Source: Gallionella sp. (lineage in GTDB: Bacteria > Pseudomonadota > Gammaproteobacteria > Burkholderiales > Gallionellaceae). From it: a DNA stretch of 43,177 bases. Both the position numbers and the translations under genes were made by a program. A model generated the notes under the pieces. It searched no databases, had not been told where the DNA came from, and saw only the letters and a list, made by a program, of their open reading frames with translations. The DNA lies in the NCBI GenBank assembly GCA_023229845.1, contig JALNYK010000026.1:1-43177 (forward strand), written 5' to 3'. This document shows, in pieces, positions 15,123 to 22,725 of this stretch. Numbering within the stretch: the stretch's first letter is position 1; every line of letters starts with the position of its first letter.

Positions 15123-16556
15123 ATGAACATGCAAAAAGAAATGCCGGCTGTCGGAGCGGTCAAGGTTTACGCGGCAATCTCGGGAGTAGTGATCCTGCTG
15201 ATGATGTTGTTCGGCTTGGTCATGCGCATGACGCAAGGCCAGATGCTGCCTATCGAGCCGGAGTTGTTTTACCAGTTGATGACCGCGCATGGCATCGGCA
15301 TGGTCGCCATCGCGGGGCTGGGCGGGTCGGCGGTGATGTGGCACTTTCTGGGCAAGTACGTCAATCTCAGGGCGGGGTTCGCGTGGGCCAACCTCGCGTT
15401 CTTCCTCGCCGGTGTCGTGCTGGTTCTGGGCGGCATATTCCTGGGCGGATTCGCCGCCGCATGGACCTTCCTCTACCCGCTGCCTGCCAATGGCATGGGT
15501 CAATGGGGCAAGCATGCCGCGGCCGCCTACATGGGCGGCGTGCTGCTGGTCGGCGTCGGCATGCTGCTGTTCTATCTGGAATCGGCGCGTGCCATCATGC
15601 AGAAGTACGGCAGCTTCGCCAGGGCACTGGGCTGGCATTTCCTCAGGAGCGGGCAGGATGCGCCGCCCGCGACCGTGATCGCCAGCACGGTGGTCACCAT
15701 CATCAATATCATCGCGATCCTGATCGGCGCGGTCATCCTGACGATGATGCTGGTCAACCTGTATGTGCCGGAAATCGCCATTCATCCGTTACTGGCGAAG
15801 AATCTGATTTTCCTTTTCGGCCACGTGTTCATCAATTCCACGATCTACATGGCGGTCATTGCAGTCTATGAAATTCTGCCGAAATACACCGGCCGTCCAT
15901 GGAATGTGTACAAGCCGTTTGTATGGGCTTGGTCGGCGACTTGTTTGATGGTGCTGACCGTCTACCCGCACCACCTGTTGATGGACTACGCGCAGCCGTT
16001 GTGGATGCACATCATGGGGCAGATCATCTCCTACACTAGCAGCCTGCCGGTGCTGGCGCTCACGCTGACGGCGACGCTAGGCTCTATCTACCGCAGCAAC
16101 ATCAAGTGGGACCTGACCTCGGCGCTTCTCGTGCTGTCGATCTTCGGCTGGAGCGCGGGCGTCATTCCCGCGGTGATAGACGGCACCATCGCTGTGAACC
16201 AGGTGATGCACAACACGCTGTGGGTGCCGGGGCATTTCCACCTGTATCTGCTGCTGGGCTGCGTGACGATGATTCTGGGTTTCACCAACTGGATCGCGAA
16301 CAAGGAAAAAGCAGTGGGTTTCAGCGGCCTGGAGAAGGCGATGCTGTGGACCTTCGCGTGCAGCGCGTTTGCCTATGCACTGATGTTCCTGCTGTCCGGC
16401 CAGGCCAGTGTGCCGCGTCGCTGGGCGGTGCATCTGCCGGAATGGCTGGTGTATAGCCAGATCGCCTCGTTGTTTGCGGCGGGCGTCGTGATCAGTGCGA
16501 TGACCATCATCGTCAGGGCGATGGGCGGCATCATCAGGCCGGCGCGTCAGGCCTGA
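15123..16556 (+). CDS. Heme-copper oxidoreductase subunit I, probable NO reductase (sNOR type)
   Basis: A 477-residue, about 12-helix membrane protein with all six expected metal-binding His: His56 (TAHGIG), His234 (LFGHVFIN), His283 and His284 (YPHHLL), and His371 and His373 (PGHFHLY). In oxygen reductases of the A and B types the helix VI motif is HPEVY with a His-Tyr cross-link; here it reads HVFIN, with Asn238 at the Tyr position. Loss of that Tyr is a mark of NO-reducing members, and Asn is, from memory, the sNOR residue. The gene follows the CuA subunit by 21 bases and precedes senC, as in norSY-senC-orf1 of Nitrosomonas. An unusual terminal oxidase remains possible. Confidence 0.82.
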   Translation: MNMQKEMPAVGAVKVYAAISGVVILLMMLFGLVMRMTQGQMLPIEPELFYQLMTAHGIGMVAIAGLGGSAVMWHFLGKYVNLRAGFAWANLAFFLAGVVLVLGGIFLGGFAAAWTFLYPLPANGMGQWGKHAAAAYMGGVLLVGVGMLLFYLESARAIMQKYGSFARALGWHFLRSGQDAPPATVIASTVVTIINIIAILIGAVILTMMLVNLYVPEIAIHPLLAKNLIFLFGHVFINSTIYMAVIAVYEILPKYTGRPWNVYKPFVWAWSATCLMVLTVYPHHLLMDYAQPLWMHIMGQIISYTSSLPVLALTLTATLGSIYRSNIKWDLTSALLVLSIFGWSAGVIPAVIDGTIAVNQVMHNTLWVPGHFHLYLLLGCVTMILGFTNWIANKEKAVGFSGLEKAMLWTFACSAFAYALMFLLSGQASVPRRWAVHLPEWLVYSQIASLFAAGVVISAMTIIVRAMGGIIRPARQA

Positions 16557-16573
16557 TCGCGAGGCTGTTCTAA

Positions 16574-17185
16574 GTGAGGACGGCGGCAGCCTCGGCGATC
16601 TTTCTTCTGCTGGGAATCTGGGCGACATGGGCGATCACCGGGGGATTCGAGCTGCTCACCACCGAGCAGGCGCGCCGTCTCGATATCTCGCGCAAGCAGC
16701 CCGCCGTGCCGGAAATTCGCCTGATCGATCAATCCGCTCAGGCATTCCACTTCGGCGCATGGGTGCAGCAGAAGAACCGCTACCTCATCGTCGATTTTAT
16801 CTACACGAACTGCCAGTCGCTTTGCCGTGCGCTGGGCTCGGAATTCCAGCAGCTGCAACAACGCATCGTCGAGCGCGGCTTGCAGAGCCGCGTTCACCTG
16901 TTGTCGGTGAGCTTCGATCCGGCGCACGACAGTCCTGAGGTGCTGCAGCAATACGCCGGGCACATGCAGGCCATGCCCGATGTGTGGACCTTTGCGACCA
17001 TCGGCGATGCACGCGATCTCGATGCCTTGCTGCGAACTTTCGGCGTCACCGTCATCCCGGATCGAATGGGCGGCTTCCAGCACAATGCCGCGCTGGTCTG
17101 GGTCGCGCCGTCGGGAAAGCTGGTGCGAGTGACGGACTTCGGTTCGGGCGATAGCTTGCTGGACGAATTGACGGGATCAAATTGA
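16574..17185 (+). CDS. senC: SCO1/SenC family copper chaperone
   Basis: A 203-residue thioredoxin-fold protein with one N-terminal membrane anchor (about residues 4-25) that in this family delivers copper to the CuA site of subunit II or keeps its Cys reduced. The copper-binding CxxxC is Cys80 to Cys84 (YTNCQSLCRALG) and the conserved distal ligand is His170 (GFQHNAAL). The start is GTG 16574, 17 bases after the subunit I gene; the TGA stop overlaps the TTG start of the next gene. Its place behind a CuA enzyme fits its role. Confidence 0.9.
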   Translation: MRTAAASAIFLLLGIWATWAITGGFELLTTEQARRLDISRKQPAVPEIRLIDQSAQAFHFGAWVQQKNRYLIVDFIYTNCQSLCRALGSEFQQLQQRIVERGLQSRVHLLSVSFDPAHDSPEVLQQYAGHMQAMPDVWTFATIGDARDLDALLRTFGVTVIPDRMGGFQHNAALVWVAPSGKLVRVTDFGSGDSLLDELTGSN

Positions 17186-17766
17186 ACGTAATAAGAAAAC
17201 CGGGGCCTCGCGCCGGCCTGATTATGTTGCTAGTCCTGGCAATCCCCGCCGTGCGCAGCATGATGGAAGGCGACATGGCGTTGCATATGCTGTGCCAGTT
17301 TCCGCTGCTCCTGTTGGCCGGATGGCTGCTGGCAAAAGGACTTCCGGCACGAGCAAGGTTGCAGCAATGGAACCGCGCAGGAATCGCCGGCCTGCTGATG
17401 GCCTCGCTGGTGCTGATGTTCTGGATGATTCCGCGCGCATTGGATATGGCGTTAAGCGCCAGCATCGTGGAATTATTGAAATTCCTTACGCTGCTTATGG
17501 CGGGCGCCGCGCTCGAATTGTCCTGGCAGTCGGCGGGGTTGATCGTTCGGGGTTTTTTTCTGGGCAATGTGCTGCCGATGATGATGGTCGTCGGTTGGCT
17601 GTACGTCGAGGCGCCGGTTCGCATCTGCAATGCCTACCTGACCGACGACCAATTGCGCGCGGGAAGCGGGCTGCTTGCCTTGGCGATAGCCGGGAGTGCG
17701 GTCTGGCTGCTTGCCTTTTTTTGTCCACCAATCAGATCGAAGGAGATACATGATGAAAACCAATAG
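17182..17766 (+). CDS. Multi-pass membrane protein of the NO-reductase-type cluster (orf1 position)
   Basis: I recognise no domain. The 194-residue product is strongly hydrophobic, with about five to six membrane helices (for example GLIMLLVLAIPAV, FPLLLLAGWLLA, AGIAGLLMASLVLMFWMIP, GLLALAIAGSAVWLLAFF), and ends in a charged tail. It occupies the place of orf1 in norSY-senC-orf1 clusters, and assembly factors of the CtaG type have a similar layout, so an assembly role is a guess. The proposed TTG start overlaps the senC stop; ATG 17224 is the alternative. Its 3' end overlaps the next gene by 17 bases. Confidence 0.7.
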   Translation: MNVIRKPGPRAGLIMLLVLAIPAVRSMMEGDMALHMLCQFPLLLLAGWLLAKGLPARARLQQWNRAGIAGLLMASLVLMFWMIPRALDMALSASIVELLKFLTLLMAGAALELSWQSAGLIVRGFFLGNVLPMMMVVGWLYVEAPVRICNAYLTDDQLRAGSGLLALAIAGSAVWLLAFFCPPIRSKEIHDENQ

Positions 17767-18256
17767 AACCTTGGCGGCACTGACTATCCTGGCCTGTTAT
17801 CTGGGAACCGGAGCGCACACGGCATGGGCGCAGGAGAGCGGCCACGATCACTCTGCCCATCATGCCGCCGAAGCGCAACATCTCAAGTTGAATCACGGCA
17901 AGAAGTGGGAAGCCGACGCCAATCTGCGCCTGGGCATGGAGCGCATCCGCGATGCGCTGGCGGCAGGCGGCAAGATGTCGGCAAGGCAATATCTGGCGCT
18001 CGCGCAAAACGTGAATGACCAGATTTCGTTCATGGCGCAGAATTGCAAACTGGACGAGCAAACAGACGCTATGCTGCACCTCGTCCTCGCCGACCTCGTT
18101 GCGGGTGCAGATGCGATTTCCGCCTCCGGTGACGAGCATTCCATGCACCATGGTGCAGAGAAGATATCGAATGCGCTGAAGGACTATGAGACCTATTTCG
18201 AACATCCGAGCTGGCATGGCGCAAAGTTGCCTTACACGGCAGAATCGGAGAGGTAA
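17750..18256 (+). CDS. His-rich periplasmic protein, DnrO-like
   Basis: A 168-residue protein with a clear cleavable signal peptide (MKTNRTLAALTILACYLGTG start, cleavage after TAWA). A His-rich segment follows (GHDHSAHHAAEAQHLKLNH), then a mostly helical domain with one Cys (AQNCKLDEQTDAMLHLVLAD) and a second His cluster (DEHSMHHGAEK). From memory it resembles small proteins named DnrO in denitrifiers; their function is not established. AGGAG at 17741-17745 serves ATG 17750 or 17753. The His clusters suggest Cu, Zn or heme binding, which would fit the cluster; that is inference. Confidence 0.72.
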   Translation: MMKTNRTLAALTILACYLGTGAHTAWAQESGHDHSAHHAAEAQHLKLNHGKKWEADANLRLGMERIRDALAAGGKMSARQYLALAQNVNDQISFMAQNCKLDEQTDAMLHLVLADLVAGADAISASGDEHSMHHGAEKISNALKDYETYFEHPSWHGAKLPYTAESER

Positions 18257-18299
18257 GCTCCGCCATGTATTTATGTTCAAGTGAACGAAGGGAGGGAGT

Positions 18300-18614
18300 A
18301 TGCAGATGCCGGACGTAGACGACGAGGGATACCTGATCGATCCCTTCACCTGGAGTGAAGCGCTGGCGCAGGAATTCGCCAGCCAAGAAAATATTCAGCT
18401 CACGGAAGACCATTGGGATGCGATCCGCTTCATGCGCGATTACTACGGCGAGCACCAGGTCGCACCGGATGTGCGCCATGTGATGAAACATCTCGCGGTA
18501 CGATTGGGCGCCGAATCGCGCAACAGGATATTCGAGCTGTTCCCTTACGGCTACGTGAAGCAGGCCTGCAAGATCGCGGGCATGAAACGCCCGCGAGCAT
18601 GGAGTACCGGCTAG
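18300..18614 (+). CDS. DsrC/TusE family protein lacking the penultimate Cys
   Basis: A 104-residue protein of the DsrC/TusE/DsvC fold (VDDEGYLIDPFTWSEALA start, then RFMRDYYGEHQVAPDVRHVM). Family members carry persulfide sulfur on Cys in a flexible C-terminal arm. The tail here reads YVKQACKIAGMKRPRAWSTG: the inner Cys (CysB of DsrC) is present, but Trp stands at the place of the essential CysA, eleven residues further on. TusE has the opposite pattern, with CysA only. AAGGGAGGG at 18288-18296 gives a strong ribosome site. It lies 43 bases after the DnrO-like gene, so it probably belongs to the same operon. It is unlikely to work as ordinary TusE. Confidence 0.85.
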   Translation: MQMPDVDDEGYLIDPFTWSEALAQEFASQENIQLTEDHWDAIRFMRDYYGEHQVAPDVRHVMKHLAVRLGAESRNRIFELFPYGYVKQACKIAGMKRPRAWSTG

Positions 18615-18681
18615 GCTCTGTGCGAGCGGCCGTTGTAGATGCAACATGCGTAGCGCATTGAAGCGGATGAATACGTCATGT

Positions 18682-18713
18682 GGCGCAATGCCTATTGGTT
18701 ATTGCGCCCTACG
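18682..18713. repeat. GTAG-headed palindrome (REP-like, class C)
   Basis: GGCGCAAT (18682-18689) and ATTGCGCC (18701-18708) form an 8-bp stem with an 11-base loop; on the - strand the element begins with GTAGGGCGCAAT. No T-run follows, so it looks like a REP rather than a terminator, though it lies between two convergent genes. Confidence 0.6.
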
Positions 18714-18779
18714 CGGGCTGTTACGGCGACTCAAACGGGCGCGCGGGGCGGCGTGGTTGCAATGTAAGTTTGTAATTCA

Positions 18780-19805
18780 TCATCCTCGATATGGGATGTC
18801 TGAAACAGTCACAATATCCGGGTTAAAACCATGTTGTTTCAAAAGTAATTGAACGGCCCGCTTGCGGTCATGCTTGTCACGATGGGGGCCAATGATGATG
18901 CGCTTGATTGGCAAATGCTGCCTGACGCCCTTTATCTCTCGTACACACAACTCAACAAAGGGGATAGCCACTCCCTTTCGAATTCTTGTCTTGATCGCAT
19001 GTTGCCGCACAGACTGGAGTTCTGAGTTAGATTCCAGTGCGGGGCCCAGCAGGCTTAATACAAAGCGCAACTCACGTTCCTCATCAAAGCCGCGATGCTT
19101 GAAGATTGAAGATAGGATCGTAAGTTGCTTTGCGAGCTGCTCAGCAGCATCATCCTCTGAATCGGAATGAAGGGAATCAAGGAATTTGTCAGCCGCAATT
19201 TCCAGTTTTTCTATCCGTTGATCCGTGTCTTGATCGCCTGTACGAAGATTGTTTTCGTTGAAATGATATTGAGCATCGGCCCAAGAAAATAATTCTTCTT
19301 GGTAACAACTTGTTTCTGCGCTGAGTATTTCATCAAATGCGGTTGTGTCGAAAACAATCGCATAACCTCCATCAGAACCATATGCCCGCCACTGACTCAG
19401 CAAACCATGATCGCGCACCCAGTCATTATGAGGTATTGAAAATGAGGTAATGTAGTGGTGATGCATAAGGGACGCAGTTGTTTTGATTGCATCCAACCAC
19501 TTTGCAGTTTGTGCATCACAATAGTCCTTGAATAACGCATTTCCTTGTTGCCCCTGAAATGCTGGCAAGTTTCTTACTTTTTCGAAATGTTTCTGGAAAA
19601 CCGGGCGAAGAATTGCTGGAAGGATGCGGTCATAAAAACCGAGAATCTCCTCGGCATCATTCACAAAAGACGAGTGGGTCGCCCATAAGGACTTGCTCTC
19701 AAGTATTCCTGAAATACCTGCCGCAGTGGTGTAGTGGAATAGCTCGGGGTGTGTATCGGCAATTTTGCTCATCTGATGAATCTCGCAATTTGTGGAGTTT
19801 TGCAT
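18780..19805 (-). CDS. DUF2971 family protein
   Basis: A 341-residue protein with the DUF2971 layout: LFHYTTAAGISGILESKSLW near the N-terminus (a substrate-pocket-like opening also seen in ART-like folds), SFVNDAEE, then SFSIPHNDW...LLSQWRAYGSDGGYAIVFD in the middle, and PFVELCVREIKGV with a final KRIIIGPHRD segment. The biochemical function of the family is unknown to me. Codon use is AT-richer than its neighbours, which suggests transfer. The start lies 6 bases after the antitoxin stop, so it is probably the third gene of the toxin-antitoxin operon. An alternative start is at 19772. Confidence 0.78.
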   Translation of the reverse strand: MQNSTNCEIHQMSKIADTHPELFHYTTAAGISGILESKSLWATHSSFVNDAEEILGFYDRILPAILRPVFQKHFEKVRNLPAFQGQQGNALFKDYCDAQTAKWLDAIKTTASLMHHHYITSFSIPHNDWVRDHGLLSQWRAYGSDGGYAIVFDTTAFDEILSAETSCYQEELFSWADAQYHFNENNLRTGDQDTDQRIEKLEIAADKFLDSLHSDSEDDAAEQLAKQLTILSSIFKHRGFDEERELRFVLSLLGPALESNSELQSVRQHAIKTRIRKGVAIPFVELCVREIKGVRQHLPIKRIIIGPHRDKHDRKRAVQLLLKQHGFNPDIVTVSDIPYRG

Positions 19806-19811
19806 CCCTAA

Positions 19812-20144
19812 TCAAACATGCGCATGTTCTTTATCCGGCACCGCTGAAATGCGTAGCCCCACGGCTTTCATGACGGCCATCAGGGTTTTCAGCGTCGGGT
19901 TTCCGCTGGGGGAGAGGGCGCGGTACAGGCTCTCGCGCTGGATGCCGGCGTCTTCCGCCACTTTCGCCATGCCGTAGGCTTCCGCGACGGTGCGCAGCGC
20001 GAGCAATGCGGCGGCGCAGGTTGCCGGGTCTTCCATGTCTTCGAGTGCGACCTTGACGAATTCGGCGGCATATTCGGAATCGGCGCGCAGTTCGCGCAAC
20101 ATCGCATCGTGGTTGCTGATGCTGGCTTTTTTGAGTTTGTTCAT
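19812..20144 (-). CDS. HigA-like antitoxin (addiction module antidote protein)
   Basis: A 110-residue helix-turn-helix protein. The HTH spans about residues 45-75 (LRTVAEAYGMAKVAEDAGIQ, then RESLYRALSPSGNPTLKTL), a pattern typical of the antidote proteins paired with HigB-type toxins. ATG 20144 is preceded on the - strand by CGGAGGACCAA, a good ribosome site, and overlaps the toxin stop by 4 bases. It should neutralise the toxin and repress the shared promoter at 20472-20500. The toxin-first order is usual for this class. Confidence 0.9.
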   Translation of the reverse strand: MNKLKKASISNHDAMLRELRADSEYAAEFVKVALEDMEDPATCAAALLALRTVAEAYGMAKVAEDAGIQRESLYRALSPSGNPTLKTLMAVMKAVGLRISAVPDKEHAHV

Positions 20145-20464
20145 TTGGTCCTCCGTTTGAAATCGGCCAGATGCTGGATGGCCCGTTCTATGTCCGTATC
20201 CTGCTTGCGCTTGTCGCCGCCGCACAGCAGCAGGACGATGGCGTCGCCGACCTTGGCGTAATACACCCGATAACCTGCGCCCCAGTCTACGCGCAGTTCC
20301 CATACGCTTTCGCGCAGCGGTTTGCAATCGCCGAAGTTGCCGGTGGCAAGCCGGAAGAAACGCGCTTCGATGCGCGCCCGTGCCTGCCTGTCGTTGAGCG
20401 ACAGCAACCATTCGGTCACGACCTCGCAACCGGATTCGTCGATGTATCGCAGCACGGTGATCAT
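20141..20464 (-). CDS. HigB/RelE-type toxin (addiction module killer protein)
   Basis: A 107-residue member of the RelE/ParE superfamily, in which toxins usually cleave mRNA on the ribosome. Key features are the N-terminal helix (LLSLNDRQARARIEARFFRL), the beta strands LRESVWELRVDWGAGYRVYYA and IVLLLCGGDKRKQDTDIERA, and the basic tail. All expected elements are present, so it looks intact. It overlaps the antitoxin gene by 4 bases. Part of its coding sequence (20271-20336) is repeated at 13764-13829. Confidence 0.9.
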   Translation of the reverse strand: MITVLRYIDESGCEVVTEWLLSLNDRQARARIEARFFRLATGNFGDCKPLRESVWELRVDWGAGYRVYYAKVGDAIVLLLCGGDKRKQDTDIERAIQHLADFKRRTK

Positions 20465-20471
20465 GTGTAGC

Positions 20472-20500
20472 AGTGTAATCTATAAGTTACATGCAGGCAA
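20472..20500 (-). promoter_or_regulatory. Promoter and operator of the toxin-antitoxin operon
   Basis: On the - strand TTGCCT (20495-20500), a 17-base spacer and TACACT (20472-20477) form a sigma-70 promoter just before the toxin start. The dyad TGTAATCTATAAGTTACA (20474-20491; pattern TGTAA-N2-TATA-N2-TTACA) lies between the two boxes, the expected place for an autorepressing antitoxin. Confidence 0.65.
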
Positions 20501-20589
20501 TGTGGGCTGAAGCGTATGGGTGCAGAATCGATGGAGAGCCAAAGGGAAGAACGGCGCTTTCCGTTTGCCGGTAAAATGCGCGCCTCACC

Positions 20590-22614
20590 ATGAACATCAT
20601 CACCTTCCCCGATAGCCCCTACCAGCTGCACCAGCCGTTTCCCCCGGCGGGCGACCAGCCTACGGCTATCGCTCAGTTGGTGGAGGGCATCGAGGATGGA
20701 CTGTCGTACCAGACGCTGCTGGGCGTGACCGGTTCGGGCAAGACCTACACGATGGCGAACGTGATCGCGCGCACCGGGCGGCCGGCGATCATCATGGCGC
20801 CGAACAAGACGTTGGCGGCGCAGCTGTATTCGGAGATGCGCGAGTTCTTCCCGGAGAACGCGGTCGAGTATTTCGTCTCGTATTACGACTACTATCAGCC
20901 CGAGGCCTATGTGCCGTCGCGCGATGTGTTCATCGAGAAGGATTCCAGCGTCAACGAGCAGATCGAGCAGATGCGGCTGTCGGCGACCAAGGCACTGCTG
21001 GAGCGGCCCGATGCGGTGATCGTCGCGACGGTGTCGGCGATCTACGGTATCGGCGACCCGGTGGATTACCACGGCATGATCCTGCATCTGCGCCACAACG
21101 AGCGCATGCCGCAGCGCGACGTGATCAAGCGGCTGACCGAGATGCAGTACGAGCGCAACGACATGGACTTCACGCGCGGCACGTTCCGCGTGCGCGGCGA
21201 CGTGATCGACATCTTCCCGGCGGAAAGCAGCGAGCATGCGCTGCGCCTGTCGCTGTTCGACGACGAGGTGGAGCAGCTGTCGCTGTTCGATCCGCTCACC
21301 GGCCACATCCTGCAGAAGGTGCCGCGCTACACGGTGTATCCGTCCAGCCACTACGTCACGCCGCGCAGCACGGTGTTGCGCGCCATCGAGACCATCAAGC
21401 TGGAACTGGCCGAACGCATCGCCACCTTCCAGCGCGAGGGCAAGCTGGTCGAGGCGCAGCGCATCGAGCAGCGCACTCGCCACGATCTGGAGATGCTGAC
21501 CGAGATCGGTTTCTGCAAGGGCATCGAGAACTATTCGCGCCATCTGTCTGGGCGCAAGCCGGGCGAATCGCCGCCGACGCTGATGGACTACCTGCCGCCG
21601 AACGCGCTGATGTTCCTCGACGAGAGCCACGTCACCATCCCGCAGATCGGCGGCATGTACAAGGGCGACCGCGCGCGCAAGGAGAACCTCGTCAACTACG
21701 GTTTCCGTTTGCCTTCCGCGCTGGACAACCGCCCGCTGCGCTTCGACGAATTCGAACGCATCATGCGCCAGGCGATCTTCGTCTCCGCGACGCCGGCGAC
21801 CTACGAGGCCGAACACGCCGGGCAGGTCGTCGAGCAGGTCGTGCGCCCGACTGGGCTGATCGATCCGGTGATCGAGGTGCGTCCCGCGACGCATCAGGTG
21901 GACGACCTGATGTCCGAGGTCAACTTGCGCGTAAAAGTCGGCGAGCGCGTGCTGGTGACGACGCTGACCAAGCGCATGGCGGAGCAGCTCACCGAATATT
22001 TCTCCGAGCACGGCATCAAGGTGCGCTACCTGCATTCCGACATCGAGACCGTCGAGCGTGTCGAGATCATCCGCGACCTGCGCCTCGGCATGTTCGACGT
22101 GCTGGTTGGCATCAACCTGTTGCGCGAGGGGCTGGACATCCCCGAGGTGTCGCTGGTCGCGATCCTCGACGCGGACAAGGAGGGCTTTTTGCGCTCCGAG
22201 CGCTCGCTGATACAGACCATAGGCCGCGCCGCGCGCCACCTCAACGGCAAGGCGCTGCTGTATGCGGACCGCATTACCGAATCGATGAAGAAGGCGATAG
22301 GCGAGACCGACCGCCGCCGCACCAAGCAGCAGGAGTTCAACGAGGCCAACGGCATCACGCCGATAGGTGTGCAGAAGCGCATCAAGGACATCATCGAAGG
22401 CATGTACGAGCCGGATGCCGCGCGCACCCAGCTCAAGGCCGCGCAGGCTCAGGCCAAGTATCTGGCGATGAGCGAGAAGGAAGTCTCCAAGGAGATCACG
22501 CGGCTGGAGAAGGAAATGCTTGCTGCGGCGAAGAACCTGGAGTTCGAGCGGGCCGCTGAGATGCGTGACCAGTTGAAAAAACTGAAGGAAGCGGTGTTCA
22601 TTTCGCCCTTGTGA
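20590..22614 (+). CDS. uvrB: UvrABC system protein B
   Basis: Damage-verifying helicase of nucleotide excision repair, 674 residues. The Walker A motif is GVTGSGKT (residues 45-52), followed by the beta-hairpin region (SYYDYYQPEAYVPSRD), the DESH box (MFLDESHVTIPQI), helicase motifs V and VI (LVGINLLREGLDIPEV and QTIGRAARHLNG) and a C-terminal UVR domain for UvrC binding (LEFERAAEMRDQLKKLKEA). No clear Shine-Dalgarno sequence precedes ATG 20590, and a possible -10 box (TAAAAT, 20572-20577) is very close, so the leader may be very short. Confidence 0.97.
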   Translation: MNIITFPDSPYQLHQPFPPAGDQPTAIAQLVEGIEDGLSYQTLLGVTGSGKTYTMANVIARTGRPAIIMAPNKTLAAQLYSEMREFFPENAVEYFVSYYDYYQPEAYVPSRDVFIEKDSSVNEQIEQMRLSATKALLERPDAVIVATVSAIYGIGDPVDYHGMILHLRHNERMPQRDVIKRLTEMQYERNDMDFTRGTFRVRGDVIDIFPAESSEHALRLSLFDDEVEQLSLFDPLTGHILQKVPRYTVYPSSHYVTPRSTVLRAIETIKLELAERIATFQREGKLVEAQRIEQRTRHDLEMLTEIGFCKGIENYSRHLSGRKPGESPPTLMDYLPPNALMFLDESHVTIPQIGGMYKGDRARKENLVNYGFRLPSALDNRPLRFDEFERIMRQAIFVSATPATYEAEHAGQVVEQVVRPTGLIDPVIEVRPATHQVDDLMSEVNLRVKVGERVLVTTLTKRMAEQLTEYFSEHGIKVRYLHSDIETVERVEIIRDLRLGMFDVLVGINLLREGLDIPEVSLVAILDADKEGFLRSERSLIQTIGRAARHLNGKALLYADRITESMKKAIGETDRRRTKQQEFNEANGITPIGVQKRIKDIIEGMYEPDAARTQLKAAQAQAKYLAMSEKEVSKEITRLEKEMLAAAKNLEFERAAEMRDQLKKLKEAVFISPL

Positions 22615-22670
22615 ATGTCGTCGCGCTTGTGCAGGCAGGGCAGCGGTTTTATTCAATAGACAATTGATCG

Positions 22671-22700
22671 ATGCCAATCGAAAGCAGCGCCCAGTATAAT
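22671..22700 (+). promoter_or_regulatory. Probable sigma-70 promoter of rdgC
   Basis: A perfect TATAAT (22695-22700) lies 25 bases before the rdgC start. ATGCCA (22671-22676) is an acceptable -35 box at an 18-base spacing. Confidence 0.5.
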
Positions 22701-22725
22701 CGGCGAATTTTTTGAGAGTCTCGCC

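Noticed and set aside
14520..15785. 421-codon open frame opposite the heme-copper subunit genes
   Set aside because: Its translation is rich in His, Asp and Gln without domains, and it conflicts with two clearly recognisable genes.
18682..18708. Rho-independent terminator between the DsrC-like and DUF2971 genes
   Set aside because: The stem is good but no T-run follows on either strand, and the GTAG head fits a REP better.
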